Shown: positions 1-5,557, counted from the first letter of the stretch. The stretch: 7,918 nt of DNA from Candidatus Bathyarchaeum sp. (GCA_003096255.1 PIXS01000398.1:1-7918); one strand, 5' to 3'. The notes: generated from the sequence alone by a model not told the origin. Made by a program: numbers and translations.

Positions 1-1
1 A

Positions 2-538
2 AGCTATGATGAAGCAAAAACCGAGAAAAGTTTCTATCATGTCCAGGTTAACAAGAACGGCAAACCGAAACTTGAACGAATACAGCTGGAGACTCCCCGC
101 AAATTCGTTATTCTGGAGCAAACCTACACTGGTTTAACTCCATCAAAAATCACTGCGGAAGTGGCGCAGCTAGTTGAAGAGAATGATGAACCCGAAGCCA
201 TCATCGTTCCCGTAATCAAAGGGGTGCTGCCTGCTGAGGCTACACGGGGAGAAATCGACCTCGCAAAAATCAGAAACGCTGGAAACAAGTCTCTTCTTGT
301 TCATCCAGTTCTTCGCCTCAGAGAAACCGAAATCTCAGAGGACATAATACGCTCCATCTTCGGAAGCGACATGAAAGACATAACCACAAAAGCTTTCGAG
401 TACTTCTTTGAAATTTTCTCCGAAAGCTACAATCGAACTGAAAGTGAGAAAATTGCTCGTCTTGCTGTTGATTTGATAAGTCCTTTGAAGGAAAAGCGGG
501 AACTGAAGGTCAAAGAGAAGCTGGAGGAGTTTCTTTGA
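2..538 (+). CDS. mre11: Mre11 nuclease, C-terminal part (5' truncated)
   Basis: The reading frame is open from the window edge and ends at TGA 536-538, giving the last 178 residues. Mre11 is the manganese-dependent phosphodiesterase subunit of the Mre11-Rad50 break-processing complex. The catalytic metallophosphatase domain lies off the window, so none of its motifs can be checked. The visible part begins with a beta-rich segment (SFYHVQV...KLERIQLETPRKFVILE) like the family's capping domain. A helical, charged tail follows (FEYFFEIF...ESEKIARLAVDLI...KVKEKLEEFL), matching the place where Mre11 proteins bind the base of the Rad50 coiled coil. The name rests mainly on this domain order and on the 4-base overlap with an unmistakable rad50. 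An internal ATG/GTG start would leave only a fragment, so a true gene start upstream is assumed. Confidence 0.82.
   Translation, partial: SYDEAKTEKSFYHVQVNKNGKPKLERIQLETPRKFVILEQTYTGLTPSKITAEVAQLVEENDEPEAIIVPVIKGVLPAEATRGEIDLAKIRNAGNKSLLVHPVLRLRETEISEDIIRSIFGSDMKDITTKAFEYFFEIFSESYNRTESEKIARLAVDLISPLKEKRELKVKEKLEEFL
523..529 (+). promoter_or_regulatory. Shine-Dalgarno site of rad50
   Basis: GGAGGAG lies inside the end of mre11, 5 bases before the TTG at 535. It supports TTG as the real rad50 start and suggests translational coupling, because the start codon overlaps the mre11 stop codon (TTGA). Confidence 0.75.
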
Positions 539-2619
539 AGCTGGAGGCTCTTCAGTTAGAGAACATTCGTTCCCACGCCAAGACATCAATCAATTTTGTT
601 AATGGTTTTAACTGTCTGGTGGGCGGGTTAGGTCAGGGAAAATCCACTGTTCTTTACGCATTCGATTTTGTGCTCTTCGGAGACCCCCTGGGGAGAAGCT
701 ACGACTATCTCCTCAGAGAAGGCGCTAACCACGGAAAAGTAACTGCGGTTTTTGTTCATAACGGCAGAACCTACAAAATTCAAAGAGCCCTTCACAGACG
801 CGGAAAAGGTATCAGCCAAAACATTGACAAACTCAAATTATACCGTAGCGGCAAACCACTTGCACATACAAATAACGATGCTGTCGCCGAGGAACTGACG
901 GCAATGAATGGATTGGACAAGAACATTTTCCGCGAAGTTATCTGGGTGCGCCAAGAACACCTCAAGGAACTGCTGGACATAACGCCAAGGCAGCGGCAAA
1001 CAAAGCTGGATAAACTGTTTGGGCTTTCCGATTATGATGTGGCTTGGAGCGAACTACGCCAGTTCGAGAGAGAATATGCCGTTGAGAGGAATGTTCTTGA
1101 ACAGAACCCAGACGTAATCAGCATCGACAAACTTGAGACAAAATACCACGGTGCAGTTGAAGAGTTCTCGGCAGTAACAAGTCAACTCGGAGACGCGAAG
1201 GAAAAAGTTGCCCACGCCGAGGCAGTTCTCAAAGAGGCAACCGCAAATCTTGAAGGGCTAGAAGAACTGAGAAAAATAACCGAAGAGCTGCAGAGAAGAG
1301 AGGTTAAAATCCAAACAACTATTGTCAACCTCAAGAAATGGTCCAGAGAACTGGCTGACCAAGCTGAATCAAACAAGAAGCGGCTTGATGAACTAGAAAA
1401 GCTCTTGAAGCAGATGATAACACAAGAGAAGTCCCAACGTGATGCCCTCCAAGAAGCTGGCTTGGACGCAGACACATCAATTGAGACCCTACGAGGCTAT
1501 CTTTCTGATGTTGAAGAACAGTTGAGGACAATGAGCGGCGAACAGGAAGCCACAAGAAGAGAGATGGAAACATCCCAGAACAGGCTTTCAACTCTGAAAA
1601 CCGAAAGCAAGTGCCCAACATGCCTGCAGGAACTCACAGGAGACTACAAGAAAAGCCTCCTCGAAAACTTTCAACAAGAAAACGCTGAAAACACAAAAAA
1701 GCTAACAGAGCTTCAGAAAAACTCAGATGAACTAAAAACTCTTCACACCACTGTCAACCGTGCCTTTTTGAATCTACAACAGCTCATCCCAAGAATAGGA
1801 GACATAAAAGCTCAGATTACCGAAAGGCAGACGCCATTAACTAAGCTCGCCGCCGACGTTGAAGCAGCACATAAACAAGAGGGAACACTTCATGAGCAGC
1901 TTAATGAAACACGGAAGGAAATCGCCAAATTTGATGTTACTGAATTGGAGTCTGCGCGAAAACTGCAAAAAACAGCTCTCACCGAACATATTAATGCTGA
2001 GAATGAACTGAAGAATTTGAAGCAGAGAAAAGCTGACATTTCGTTGCGGGTAGATGACCTTCAGGAAAGGCTGGATATTGCTCAAAAAAAGATTGACCGA
2101 AAAAAGAAAATTGTGAAGCTTCTTGGAATCGTGGACCGTATAAGGGCTGCTTACAGAAGCGTGCAACCTAAGCTAAGAGGCGAATTCGTTAAATACCTTC
2201 AGCAGACTGTGCAGCATCAGTTAGATATTCTGGTTGGAGACTTGGGGCCAGCATTGAGCCTTGAAATTGACGAAACTTACTCACCCTTTGTGTATAGTGA
2301 AAGCCACAGAAGAGATGTTTCGAATCTTTCAGGCGGAGAACGGACGCTACTCGCCTTCGCTTACCGTATTGGTTTGGGACAGTTGATTATGCAGTCAAGA
2401 ACCGGTTATGGACTACACATGCTTCTTTTGGATGAACCTACTGAAAGTCTGGGAAGAGAAGACGGCTCCGTGGAACGTTTAGCCGAAGCCGTCAGCCGCC
2501 TTAAGGCCATCGAACAGATAATCGCTGTAACCCACAACGAAGACTTTGCAGAAAAAGCAGAACATGTGATACGTATCGAAAAAGAGGCTGGAGAAAGCAA
2601 AGTTTTCATAGAAAAATAA
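535..2619 (+). CDS. rad50: Rad50 ATPase, DNA double-strand break repair
   Basis: This is the ATP-binding SMC-like partner of Mre11; ATP-driven head dimerisation controls DNA access to the nuclease. All landmarks are present in the 694 residues. They are the P-loop GGLGQGKS (30-37), Q-loop Gln140 in VRQEH, a long heptad-rich coiled coil (about 165-555) broken by the zinc-hook CPTC (360-363), the ABC signature NLSGGE (597-602), Walker B MLLLDE (629-634) and switch His667 in VTHNE. The start is TTG with GGAGGAG 5 bases upstream. The hook sits almost at the centre, as expected for arms that fold back. The protein is shorter than the roughly 880 residues of Pyrococcus Rad50, so the arms are short. 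Oddities: Leu32 replaces the common Asn in the P-loop, and the D-loop reads ESLGRED, with Gly640 where most family members have Asp. Confidence 0.95.
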   Translation: MKLEALQLENIRSHAKTSINFVNGFNCLVGGLGQGKSTVLYAFDFVLFGDPLGRSYDYLLREGANHGKVTAVFVHNGRTYKIQRALHRRGKGISQNIDKLKLYRSGKPLAHTNNDAVAEELTAMNGLDKNIFREVIWVRQEHLKELLDITPRQRQTKLDKLFGLSDYDVAWSELRQFEREYAVERNVLEQNPDVISIDKLETKYHGAVEEFSAVTSQLGDAKEKVAHAEAVLKEATANLEGLEELRKITEELQRREVKIQTTIVNLKKWSRELADQAESNKKRLDELEKLLKQMITQEKSQRDALQEAGLDADTSIETLRGYLSDVEEQLRTMSGEQEATRREMETSQNRLSTLKTESKCPTCLQELTGDYKKSLLENFQQENAENTKKLTELQKNSDELKTLHTTVNRAFLNLQQLIPRIGDIKAQITERQTPLTKLAADVEAAHKQEGTLHEQLNETRKEIAKFDVTELESARKLQKTALTEHINAENELKNLKQRKADISLRVDDLQERLDIAQKKIDRKKKIVKLLGIVDRIRAAYRSVQPKLRGEFVKYLQQTVQHQLDILVGDLGPALSLEIDETYSPFVYSESHRRDVSNLSGGERTLLAFAYRIGLGQLIMQSRTGYGLHMLLLDEPTESLGREDGSVERLAEAVSRLKAIEQIIAVTHNEDFAEKAEHVIRIEKEAGESKVFIEK

Positions 2620-2640
2620 CCAACATTTTGGTTAAATTTT
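2617..2640 (+). terminator. Possible terminator hairpin after rad50
   Basis: TAACCAA (2617-2623) and TTGGTTA (2628-2634) form a perfect 7-base inverted repeat with a 4-base loop that begins in the rad50 stop codon. A short T-run (2637-2640) follows. The stem is AT-rich and the T-run short, so termination here is only a suggestion; the palindrome could instead belong to the next gene's control region. Confidence 0.3.
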
Positions 2641-2667
2641 AGGTTAAAGATGTGTTGATATCGCAAG

Positions 2668-2677
2668 TTTTAATATT
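2668..2677 (+). promoter_or_regulatory. Candidate TATA box of the exported-protein gene
   Basis: TTTTAATATT fits an archaeal TATA element and lies about 60 bases before the ATG at 2734. Transcription would start near 2697-2702, leaving a leader of about 30-35 bases. A purine-rich BRE is only weakly present (GCAAG). Upstream, GGTTAAA occurs twice, 12 bases apart (2630-2636 and 2642-2648). Confidence 0.5.
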
Positions 2678-2733
2678 GTCCCATTCTTCCGTAACCCATA
2701 AAAACTGAGAAGCTAATTTGGTTGTGGTGCTCT

Positions 2734-3369
2734 ATGACAAAAAAACTTGCATTGAATCTGGTCTGTTTGGCTGTCCTAGTTGGGCTGCTCTTTTCTGCTG
2801 TTGCCTTAGCTGACGATGCCGTTGGCGTGAAAGAAGGACACTGGATAGAATATCGTGTAATTACTACAGGTGATGTTCCCGAAGGGCATGATGTAGCATG
2901 GACCAGAATGGAAGTTGTAGATGTTGAAGGACAAAATGTCAGTTTCAAAATCACTTTGACATATTCTGATAATGTTGTGCAAACGAAAAATGAGACTGTG
3001 AATCTGGAGACTGATAATATCATGGAAGGTTTCATTATTCCAGCAAACTTGGATGCTGGTGAAGACTTTGAGTCAAACGAGGGCAACCTCACAGTAAATG
3101 ACGTTAAAGAGGAAACATATGCTGGTGCAAACCGAAACATAGTATTCGCAAACACTTCACAAACCCAATTCTCTTGGGACCGGTCAACAGGCGTTCTTGT
3201 TGAAGCAAACGCGTCATATCCCACTTTTGCTATCGTTACGAAAGTGGAAAGAACGAACATGTGGCAAGCTCAAATTTTTGGGATAGACCCCTTTGTTTTC
3301 AGTGTTCCGATAATTGCTATGGTGATTGCTGTTTTGGCTTTCTTCATGATTCGTAAAGTGAAGAATTAG
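2734..3369 (+). CDS. Exported, C-terminally membrane-anchored surface protein
   Basis: Function unknown. The 211-residue protein has a Sec signal peptide (Lys3-Lys4, hydrophobic 5-22, likely cut after the AVALA at 22-26). A soluble domain of about 160 residues follows, then one membrane helix (about 186-206) and a basic tail RKVKN. This topology puts the domain outside the cell, anchored at its C-terminus. Five N-glycosylation sequons (N68VS, N86ET, N118LT, N140TS, N159AS) and the strand-like pattern suggest a glycosylated beta-sandwich surface protein. Motifs such as GHWIEY, FIIPANLDAGE, YAGANR and SWDRSTGVLVE look conserved rather than random, and I associate them with a family seen in related uncultured archaea (from memory, unverified). 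An in-frame TTG at 2722 adds four residues. ATG 2734 is preferred because GGTG (2726-2729) lies 4 bases upstream and the signal peptide then begins normally. Confidence 0.75.
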   Translation: MTKKLALNLVCLAVLVGLLFSAVALADDAVGVKEGHWIEYRVITTGDVPEGHDVAWTRMEVVDVEGQNVSFKITLTYSDNVVQTKNETVNLETDNIMEGFIIPANLDAGEDFESNEGNLTVNDVKEETYAGANRNIVFANTSQTQFSWDRSTGVLVEANASYPTFAIVTKVERTNMWQAQIFGIDPFVFSVPIIAMVIAVLAFFMIRKVKN

Positions 3370-3386
3370 TTTTTTGTTTTAGTTTT
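3370..3386 (+). terminator. T-rich terminator after the exported-protein gene
   Basis: Immediately after the TAG stop come T6, G, T4, AG, T4. Archaeal RNA polymerase terminates readily at such runs. The run overlaps the last codons of the converging minus-strand gene, whose stop lies at 3379-3381, so the two convergent genes share this 17-base strip. Confidence 0.55.
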
Positions 3387-3627
3387 CTGTCTGTTCTCCA
3401 GTGACTGGTAGGGGCGGTGCCGTGGAAGCCAAAGCCCAGCCAATCCATGCTATAACAATGAGAACACCATAAACTATGATTAGGACTGGAATGATGATTG
3501 CCCATTCGCGAAGGCTTCTCTCTAGGAACGTTGCATCTTCTGGAGACAGGAAAAGCAGCCAGAAATATGCGACCATTACAACTATGCTTGTTACAAGAAA
3601 TAGGGCACCTAAACTTCTGTCTCTCAC
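3379..3627 (-). CDS. Two-helix membrane protein, DPM2-like architecture
   Basis: An 82-residue protein with two predicted membrane helices (about 6-27 and 43-67) joined by a short charged loop (PEDATFLERSLREW), and a proline-rich tail (STAPPLPV). I do not recognise it with certainty. Its length, helix spacing, the early Gly-Leu pattern, the Tyr near the end of helix 1 and a proline near the start of helix 2 resemble DPM2. DPM2 is the small regulatory subunit of eukaryotic dolichol-phosphate-mannose synthase, and this would be an archaeal relative at best. The start is GTG 3627, with GAGG (3639-3642) 11 bases upstream and a BRE/TATA pair at a proper distance. The overlapping 97-codon frame on the same strand has no hydrophobic pattern and is rejected. 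The gene ends 9 bases from the converging exported-protein gene. Confidence 0.65.
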   Translation of the reverse strand: MRDRSLGALFLVTSIVVMVAYFWLLFLSPEDATFLERSLREWAIIIPVLIIVYGVLIVIAWIGWALASTAPPLPVTGEQTEN

Positions 3628-3668
3628 TCTGTTTCACGCCTCGAACATAAGGCTTGATTTCTTTTCCT

Positions 3669-3680
3669 CTTAAAACTTTC
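3669..3680 (-). promoter_or_regulatory. BRE/TATA promoter of the two-helix membrane protein gene
   Basis: Read on the minus strand, GAAAG (3680-3676) is followed directly by TTTTAAG (3675-3669), a good archaeal BRE plus TATA. The expected start of transcription is near 3647, giving a leader of about 20 bases before GTG 3627. Confidence 0.6.
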
Positions 3681-3722
3681 TAGACAAACATCCTCCTTTT
3701 GTAAAGAAATTGAAGAACCGTC

Positions 3723-3735
3723 TTGTGATTCACAA
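3723..3735. promoter_or_regulatory. 13-base palindrome TTGTGATTCACAA
   Basis: A perfect 6+1+6 palindrome about 45 bases upstream of the TATA box of the minus-strand membrane-protein gene, and overlapping the A6 run that serves as T6 on the minus strand. It has the size of a dimeric helix-turn-helix operator, but nothing else confirms that role. Confidence 0.25.
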
Positions 3736-3817
3736 AAAAGTTTGGATAGCCAGCCTCAACTCTCAAAGGTTCCTAGTCTCGTTTAGAAGAAACCTTGGAA
3801 GCTTTCTTTGCTGGCTA
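3734..3817 (-). terminator. Large stem-loop plus T6, end of the Cys-rich gene
   Basis: On the minus strand, TAGCCAGC (3817-3810) starts at the stop codon of the cysteine-rich gene and pairs perfectly with GCTGGCTA (3754-3747). A second helix, AAGGTT (3796-3791) with AACCTT (3771-3766), is nested inside. T6 (3739-3734) follows 7 bases after the outer stem. This looks like a terminator or a stable 3' end. A small structured RNA is the alternative. Confidence 0.45.
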
Positions 3818-3994
3818 AGTTACTGTTTGCAGCTCAACTGTTGGTCTTGGCTCGAAATATGGACAATAAACTACGTCATCAACATATTCTCCAAGCCGAG
3901 TACAATAGACTCTCGATGATATGCTTGCTTCTCTACAAACCATACATCTGTTAGCTGAAGGCTTTCGCCTCAAAATCTCCAACTTTTTGCACAC
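3815..3994 (-). CDS. Small cysteine-rich (zinc-ribbon-like) protein
   Basis: A 59-residue frame in what otherwise looks like a 450-base gap. Its core is C17-M-V-C20, then YC31T after ten residues and VVYC44PYFEP after a further twelve. Four spaced cysteines with a CPYFxP ending are typical of small metal-binding ribbons in archaea and bacteria, and I infer zinc binding. The pattern of hydrophobic and charged residues between the cysteines is protein-like, while the other frames across this stretch look random. Two starts are possible. GTG 3994 gives 59 residues, with AAGGA in the loop of a hairpin upstream. TTG 3982 gives 55 residues and has GGGGTG (3997-3992) 9 bases upstream. The function is unknown. 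The gene lies 84 bases after the L22e-like gene on the same strand and ends in a strong stem-loop. Confidence 0.7.
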   Translation of the reverse strand: MCKKLEILRRKPSANRCMVCREASISSRVYCTRLGEYVDDVVYCPYFEPRPTVELQTVT

Positions 3995-3996
3995 CC

Positions 3997-4017
3997 CAAT
4001 CTAATTTCCTTAGATTG
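3997..4017. repeat. Perfect 8-base inverted repeat at the Cys-rich gene start
   Basis: CAATCTAA (3997-4004), TTTCC, TTAGATTG (4010-4017). On the minus strand it ends 3 bases before GTG 3994 and shows GGAAA in its loop. It could be an operator near the transcription start or a hairpin that hides or presents the ribosome-binding site. A weak TATA-like stretch (minus strand CTTATCAAAA, about 4033-4043) lies upstream. Confidence 0.45.
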
Positions 4018-4051
4018 ATGGTATGGACTAGAATTTTTGATAAGCGTTATG

Positions 4052-4080
4052 AAGCCTGAATCAATATTGAAAACAGGCTT
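4052..4080 (-). terminator. Stem-loop at the end of the L22e-like gene
   Basis: AAGCCTG (4052-4058) and CAGGCTT (4074-4080) form a 7-base inverted repeat. It starts inside the stop codon of the minus-strand gene, and TTTT occurs in the loop. The loop also contains the palindrome TCAATATTGA (4061-4070). It is a possible terminator or 3'-end stabiliser, but no T-run follows the stem. Confidence 0.3.
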
Positions 4081-4363
4081 ACTCTTCAGAATACTCTTTT
4101 CTTTCTTTCAACACGAAACTGTTTTCGCCACCAGAAATAACCCGAAAATCCAGTTTCAAGTCTTCTTTGTGCAAAAACTTTCGAAGAAGCAACCGCAAAC
4201 ATGACCTTGAAGCTTCCTTTCCTTCCTCAAAGTCCAGAGTCACCTCTTTCTTGGTTACAGTAACAGTTCCGTCAATTTTTTTCTCAAGAAAGTCCGCCAA
4301 AGCTTTCACGCAGTCGCTGTCAAAACTTTGAAGCTCAGAAACATCCACAACAGTGCTTGACAT
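4079..4363 (-). CDS. Ribosomal protein L22e-like protein
   Basis: A 94-residue protein whose pattern follows eukaryotic large-subunit protein eL22 (L22e) almost from end to end. The parallels, with the human form in brackets, are: DFLEKKI at 24-30 (QFLQERI); a strand pair VTVTKKEVTLDF at 34-45 (VVTIERSKSKITV); the basic helix SRSCLRLLLRKFLHKEDL at 52-69 (FSKRYLKYLTKKYLKKNNL); DFRVIS at 72-77 (DWLRVV); FVLKE at 83-87 (YELRY); and an acidic end EYSEE. eL22 sits on the surface of the large subunit near the exit-tunnel side and binds 28S rRNA. The archaeal protein lacks the long basic N-terminus of many animal forms. The start is ATG 4363 with GAGGT (4377-4373) 9 bases upstream. The gene follows purA after 35 bases on the same strand, so it is probably co-transcribed. 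Identification is by recalled alignment and needs a profile search. Confidence 0.7.
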   Translation of the reverse strand: MSSTVVDVSELQSFDSDCVKALADFLEKKIDGTVTVTKKEVTLDFEEGKEASRSCLRLLLRKFLHKEDLKLDFRVISGGENSFVLKERKEYSEE

Positions 4364-4398
4364 CTTAACTTAACCTCACAACCACAAACAAAAACAAA

Positions 4399-5412
4399 CT
4401 AGCTTTTTAGTTCTTCTCTTCTGTCCACGACTTCCATTGTGCCTGGACCTGTTCCAAGCATCGTAACTGGCACTTTTAGTTGTTTTTCGATGTTCTCAAC
4501 AAAGGCTTTTGCTTCTCTTGAAACCTCGTCATAGGCTGTGACGCCTTTGCATTCAGGAAACAGCACATCAATCTTTGTTATCGTTACTTGGGTGGCTCCA
4601 TTCAACATAACCGCCCGTTTCGCTAAATCAAAATCGAAGGGTGCTGCTCTTCGTTTTCTTCCAGTGTTTGTGGCGATTTCAGCCCATCCCCGCTTTTCTG
4701 CCTCTTCCCAGGAAAGTTCGCCTGGAAGGGGGCCGCCTCCAACACGGGTGTTATAGGCTTTGAACACTACAATAACGTCGTTAACTTTTGTTGGACCAAC
4801 ACCAACATCGGAACATGCTGCAGCAGAACAAACGTCCTTAGAAGTGCAGAAGGGGTATGTTCCGTGGAATAACGAAAGATATGTTCCTTGTGTTCCTTCT
4901 ATCAGAACATTCTTTCCTTCATTGATGGCAGAGTTCACTTCAAGGGGGACATCCACCAGAAAGTCTTTGAGGTTAGGAAAGTCTTTGGCCAGTTTGGCTA
5001 TTCGCATTACTCTGTCAGAGTTGCAGGGACCTGAGCCTGAACCCGTTGATTTGACTTTTTGTGCAAGAAATCCTTTCTTGTCTGCTTCCATGTGTTTAGG
5101 TTCTATTATGGCACATTGGGGGTCTATGCCCACTCTGTCTTTAACTTTTAGTGTGTTCACTTCGTTTAGGAAGATGTCTGGGTTAACTAATACTCCAGGT
5201 CCTATGAGAAGTCGGCAATCGGGAGAAGTGAAGGCACTGGGAAGCATTCTTAGCTTGTATGTTTTTCCTTCAAAAACTACGGTGTGACCCGCGTTGGGAC
5301 CCACCCCCGCTCTAGCTGTTACAGCAGTTTTGTCTTTTACTGCCAAGTAGGAGATCATTTTTCCTTTTCCAGTGTCTCCGAAGAAACCACAAACTAATAC
5401 TGTACAGGGCAT
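4399..5412 (-). CDS. purA: Adenylosuccinate synthetase
   Basis: Joins IMP and aspartate, using GTP, to make adenylosuccinate, the first committed step to AMP, in the cytoplasm. At 337 residues it has the short archaeal length (Pyrococcus about 339; bacterial about 430). Visible sites are the GTP loop GDTGKGK (12-18) with catalytic Asp13, NAGH with His43, the IMP-binding STGSGSGP (122-129), GTQG (173-176), HGTYPFCTSKD (183-193), TRVGGGPLPGE (222-232), NTGRKRR (249-255) and the guanine-binding TKID (279-282). The start is ATG 5412, with GGAG (5424-5421) 8 bases upstream and a TATA box about 40 bases upstream. Thr14 replaces the usually conserved Glu of GDEGKGK, and FF replaces the common QW just before it. 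The gene is divergent from the nitroreductase gene and leads into the L22e-like gene. Confidence 0.95.
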   Translation of the reverse strand: MPCTVLVCGFFGDTGKGKMISYLAVKDKTAVTARAGVGPNAGHTVVFEGKTYKLRMLPSAFTSPDCRLLIGPGVLVNPDIFLNEVNTLKVKDRVGIDPQCAIIEPKHMEADKKGFLAQKVKSTGSGSGPCNSDRVMRIAKLAKDFPNLKDFLVDVPLEVNSAINEGKNVLIEGTQGTYLSLFHGTYPFCTSKDVCSAAACSDVGVGPTKVNDVIVVFKAYNTRVGGGPLPGELSWEEAEKRGWAEIATNTGRKRRAAPFDFDLAKRAVMLNGATQVTITKIDVLFPECKGVTAYDEVSREAKAFVENIEKQLKVPVTMLGTGPGTMEVVDRREELKS

Positions 5413-5449
5413 ATCTTTCGCTCCAGCATCTTCAACGTGGGCTGTGGTT

Positions 5450-5460
5450 CTTAAATTTTG
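5450..5460 (-). promoter_or_regulatory. purA promoter (TATA box)
   Basis: On the minus strand CAAAATTTAAG contains the TATA core TTTAAG (5455-5450). Transcription would begin near 5428, leaving a leader of about 15 bases that still includes the GGAG site (5424-5421). Confidence 0.55.
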
Positions 5461-5529
5461 TTGCAGTAATCGTTGATAAGTGAGAGCTAAAAACGCAGAA
5501 ATACTTCTTTTGTAGAAAAACGGAGGTTG

Positions 5530-5537
5530 CCGTACGG
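5530..5537. promoter_or_regulatory. Palindrome CCGTACGG next to the nitroreductase promoter
   Basis: An 8-base GC-rich palindrome in AT-rich intergenic DNA, 7 bases upstream of the BRE of the plus-strand operon. Its place suits an activator or repressor site, but eight bases can occur by chance. Confidence 0.25.
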
Positions 5538-5544
5538 GGACGCT

Positions 5545-5557
5545 GAAAATTTAAATG
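5545..5557 (+). promoter_or_regulatory. BRE/TATA promoter of the nitroreductase operon
   Basis: GAAAA (5545-5549) joined to TTTAAATG (5550-5557) is close to the archaeal consensus and is the strongest promoter in the window. Transcription should start near 5578, giving a leader of about 50 bases before ATG 5627. The leader can form a weak TTAGC/GCTAA stem (5581-5585 with 5602-5606). Confidence 0.7.

Noticed and set aside
2670..3260. 196-codon minus-strand frame opposite the exported-protein gene
   Set aside because: The plus strand has a signal peptide, conserved-looking domain and anchor helix; the minus frame is rich in Ser/Thr/Phe with no recognisable pattern.
3344..3637. 97-codon minus-strand frame overlapping the two-helix membrane protein
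   Set aside because: It covers the same DNA in another frame, has scattered Cys/His/Arg and no hydrophobic periodicity, and runs into the end of the converging gene.
3723..3735. TTGTGATTCACAA read as a bacterial CRP-type site
   Set aside because: The half-site spacing is wrong for CRP (one base instead of six) and the DNA is archaeal; it is kept only as an unassigned palindrome.
3710..3919. 69-codon plus-strand frame in the 3640-4078 region
   Set aside because: It is opposite the terminator stem-loop and the cysteine-rich gene, has no ribosome-binding site or promoter, and looks random (many Trp, Leu and Ser).
4760..5287. 175-codon plus-strand frame opposite purA
   Set aside because: It lies fully inside purA, whose catalytic motifs are unmistakable; its composition is that of an antisense shadow.
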